NCBI RefSeq assembly: GCF_000482785.1 | Contig: NZ_AXWS01000007.1 | Span: 1 to 64,000, forward strand | DNA from: Derxia gummosa DSM 723 | GTDB lineage: Bacteria; Pseudomonadota; Gammaproteobacteria; Burkholderiales; Burkholderiaceae_E | DNA: 64,000 bases | Direction of reading: 5' to 3' | Shown: positions 61,796-64,000 of the stretch, piece after piece | Layout of the letters: each line of letters starts with the position of its first letter | How positions within the stretch are numbered: the stretch's first letter is position 1 | Program-made: the position numbers and the translations under genes | The notes under the pieces: generated by a model | Told to the model about the DNA's origin: nothing | What the model saw: the letters and a program-made list of their open reading frames with translations, nothing else | The model's database searches: none

Positions 61796-63367
61796 TCACA
61801 CGGGCAGCGGCGCGGGCGTGCCGGCCGGGGGTTGAGGAGCGTCGGCGGCTTCGTCGGGCGCGGGCGATTGGGGCGTGGGGCCGGCGGGCGCGTCGGGGTT
61901 GACGGGCAGCTCGCCGGGGCCGGCTGGCGGCGCCGCGCCCACCAGCGTGATGCGCGACGTGTCATGCATGGTCGGCGGTGAACCGTCGCTGAAGGCGATC
62001 GCGCCGTTGCCGACCGCGATCGCGCCACCCCCGGCATCGGCGGTTGCGCCGGCAGCGCCATTGTCGGCCGGTGCCTCGGCCGTCGACGCCGGCGCATCGG
62101 CACCGAAGCGCATCGGCACCTCGCCCAGCGCCGCCGCGCGCACCACCTTGTGGATGAACTCCAGCTTGGCGACCACGGCCGGCGGCATCTGGAATGGATA
62201 GCCGTCATGCAGGCCGAGGCTGCGCGTCATCGCGTTGATGAATTGGGATACCGGCAGCCAGCGCTCGACGAGGGCCGGGCCGACGGCGGCGTCGTTCACG
62301 CCGGGCGCCTGGGCGATGACGGGTGACGCGCCGGGTGTGACGGTTTCGAGCTTAAGGCCCCAGGCGGCGGCGGTTTCAAGGCCGTCCATGAAGTGCAGGT
62401 AGTGGGCCCAGCATTCGGCCCAGTCTTCCCACGGGTGGGCAGTGGCGTAGCTGCTGACGAAGCGCGTACTCCAGTCGGCCGGTGGGCCTTCGTTGTAATG
62501 GTGCTGGAGCGCCTCGCCGTAGTCGGCGCGGTCGTCGCCGAAGAGAGCGCGGCATTCCTCCAGCCAGGGCGAGCCATCGATGAGCCGGTCCCAGTAGTAA
62601 TGGCCGGACTCGTGGCGGAAATGGCCGACCAGCGTGCGGTAGGGCTCGTGCATCGAGGTGCGCATGGCCTCGCGGTGGGCGTCGTCCGCCTCGGCGATGT
62701 TGAGGGTGATGAGTCCGTGGTCATGGCCGGTCAGCACGCGCTGGGCGGGATCGACCTGCTCCAGGAAGTGGAAGGACAGGCCATGTTCCGGATCCTCGGT
62801 CTTCGGCGGAAAGGGCAGGCCAAGGCAGAGCAGCGTGTAGAGCAGCCGGCGCTTGGCCTGCTCCAGCGCGAACCAGTAGCGGCGGTTGTCGTCCTTGCCG
62901 AGCGCGGGAATGACATGCGTGGTGCGGCAGCTGCGGCACAGCGGATTGGGGTCGTCGGCCGCGACCATCCAGTTGCAGACGTTCTCGTTGACGTAGTTGG
63001 CGCAGGGGCGCAGCGCCGGGCCGTCGCTGCCGACGCGGCTCCAGACTGGCGGGAGGGCGGCACCGGGTGCCGAAGCCGTCTCATCCTCCGTTGCCGGGAC
63101 GGGTGCCGCGGTGGCGGGGGACGGATGCGCGCCCGTCGCGGTGCTGGCCGGGTCGGACTGGCCCGGCAGGCCAGCGGCCGAAGGTGGAACCGTCGCGGGC
63201 GCACTGTCGGCGGCGACCGCCTCGATGGCCGGCGCGGCCGGGGGCAGGTCGAAGGCGATCATCGCCATCTCGTCCGGCGCGAAGCCGAGCGCATGGCCGC
63301 AGGCGCCGCACAGGACGTTCTCGAAGAACACGCGTTGGCCGCAGTGGCCGCAGGTCAGCAATCTCAT
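61796..63367 (-). CDS. Putative zinc-binding metallopeptidase with zinc ribbon
   Basis: A 523-residue protein. An N-terminal zinc ribbon (Cys6, Cys9, Cys20, Cys23) is followed by an Ala/Pro-rich linker, a second Cys cluster (Cys122, 131, 144, 147) and a peptidase-like domain with HESGH at 252-256 in GHFRHESGHYYWD. A low-complexity Pro/Ala tail of over 100 residues ends the protein. It matches uncharacterised proteins with zinc_ribbon and Peptidase_Mx-like domains. The ATG at 63367 has GGGAAGGG upstream. The glgX start lies 8 bases after its stop. Confidence 0.85.
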   Translation of the reverse strand: MRLLTCGHCGQRVFFENVLCGACGHALGFAPDEMAMIAFDLPPAAPAIEAVAADSAPATVPPSAAGLPGQSDPASTATGAHPSPATAAPVPATEDETASAPGAALPPVWSRVGSDGPALRPCANYVNENVCNWMVAADDPNPLCRSCRTTHVIPALGKDDNRRYWFALEQAKRRLLYTLLCLGLPFPPKTEDPEHGLSFHFLEQVDPAQRVLTGHDHGLITLNIAEADDAHREAMRTSMHEPYRTLVGHFRHESGHYYWDRLIDGSPWLEECRALFGDDRADYGEALQHHYNEGPPADWSTRFVSSYATAHPWEDWAECWAHYLHFMDGLETAAAWGLKLETVTPGASPVIAQAPGVNDAAVGPALVERWLPVSQFINAMTRSLGLHDGYPFQMPPAVVAKLEFIHKVVRAAALGEVPMRFGADAPASTAEAPADNGAAGATADAGGGAIAVGNGAIAFSDGSPPTMHDTSRITLVGAAPPAGPGELPVNPDAPAGPTPQSPAPDEAADAPQPPAGTPAPLPV

Positions 63368-63511
63368 TCGCCCTTCCCTCTCCGTTGCCCGGCGCCGGCT
63401 GGCGGCGCAACCGGGCAATGGTGGAGCGGGGGCGAGCACGATCGGGCCGGCGCGATGCCAGCCCGGCTGTAGGACTGGCCGAGTCGCGGGAGTCAGTCCC
63501 GCGCCGGGCAG

Positions 63512-64000
63512 TCAGCGCGCGGGCGTGGCCGGCGCCGTCGCGGGCGACACCGGCGCCGGTGTCCGGGAGGGTTCGGTGCCGGCACCGCCGGCCGGCGCGC
63601 CCGATCCCGGCGGCAGGCTTGCGGGCTGCGCGTCCATCGGCATTTCAACCGTCCGTGTCCGCCCGCTCACGCCCGGGAAGTCGTCGAACAGCGCGCGCGC
63701 CAGATAGGGCGCGACCACGCTGAACTGCTCGGTGCGGCCATCGCTCACGGCGCGACCTTCCCACACCTTGGCGCCGGCCTCTCGGATGTTGAGCTGCATC
63801 TCGCGCCGCCACAGCGTCTGCCTCACCTCGCGCGTGATCGGCCCGCCCCAATAGCCGCCCCAGCCCCAGGGCCGCCAGCCGTACACCGGCTGGCCGAAGC
63901 GCGAATAGCCGACGAAGCCCCAGCTCTGCATGGGCGGGTCGGGCCAGTCGGTCACGAGCGTGCTCGTCTCCTGCTTCTTCACCGACCAGTCGAGCGACAC
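63512..64000 (-). CDS. DUF4136-type protein, C-terminal part
   Basis: The 163 residues visible are the C-terminal part of a gene that continues past the right edge. The sequence (a Trp/Gly-rich stretch, then TREVRQTLWRREMQLNIREA and KVWEGRAVSDG) resembles DUF4136 lipoproteins of the envelope. It ends in an Ala/Pro-rich tail. The lipoprotein signal would lie outside the window. Function unknown. Confidence 0.65.
   Translation of the reverse strand: MSLDWSVKKQETSTLVTDWPDPPMQSWGFVGYSRFGQPVYGWRPWGWGGYWGGPITREVRQTLWRREMQLNIREAGAKVWEGRAVSDGRTEQFSVVAPYLARALFDDFPGVSGRTRTVEMPMDAQPASLPPGSGAPAGGAGTEPSRTPAPVSPATAPATPAR

Overview
The window is about 64 kb of dense, very GC-rich chromosomal DNA from a Gram-negative bacterium, most likely a betaproteobacterium of the order Burkholderiales. 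The grounds are conserved neighbourhoods: carA-carB-greA beside yhbY/rlmE-ftsH-folP-glmM, argH divergent from an AlgZ/AlgR-type pair, pmbA divergent from yjgA with mogA, outer-membrane lipid transport and lipoprotein genes, and two MoxR-type operons. The genus cannot be fixed from the sequence. I see no rRNA, CRISPR array, insertion sequence, phage or integrase; this reads as core chromosome.

Layout. 1-9.2 kb: start of etfB, then a coupled moxR/DUF58/transglutaminase/mltB operon facing a phospholipase D-VTT fusion plus EEP phosphatase operon. 9.2-17.7 kb: a complete chemotaxis operon (cheZ-like, cheY, cheA, cheW, one MCP, cheR, cheD, cheB). 17.9-23.7 kb: signalling genes outside che, namely a receiver-histidine kinase with a NarL-type regulator, a receiver-TPR protein and a PAS kinase. 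23.9-28.1 kb: DUF1841, two c-type cytochromes, a second MoxR with a VWA partner, and a BON lipoprotein. 28.3-39.5 kb: housekeeping block glmM, folP, ftsH, rlmE | yhbY, DUF4149, greA, carB, carA. 39.8-49 kb: small orphan gene, transaldolase, AlgR/AlgZ pair | argH, Ser/Thr kinase with cyclic-nucleotide domain, pmbA | yjgA, mogA. 49-55.5 kb: monooxygenase-like protein, an Mla/Pqi-type lipid ABC transporter operon, alcohol dehydrogenase, AMP nucleosidase. 55.6-57.6 kb: tRNA-Ala, two identical tRNA-Glu genes and gltX. 57.9-64 kb: DJ-1/PfpI protein, Crp/Fnr regulator, glgX, a zinc metallopeptidase and a truncated DUF4136 gene.

How parts fit. The che operon gives a full phosphorelay and adaptation set. 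Its receptor has a long His/Lys/Pro-rich arm ending in a CheR-docking-like pentapeptide. A 131-residue protein upstream of cheY carries the CheZ-type D-x-x-x-Q phosphatase motif and shares its C-terminal tail with CheD. carA/carB and argH supply carbamoyl phosphate and arginine. glmM, mltB, the lipid transporter and the PLD-VTT operon concern the envelope.

Most interesting signals: the short CheZ candidate and tail motifs, the tethered MCP arm, and a palindromic 12-mer GCAAGCGYTTGC that recurs far more often than base composition predicts. I found no clear undescribed defence or mobile system. Start codons were chosen by family length and Shine-Dalgarno position; several genes seem to use TTG or GTG.
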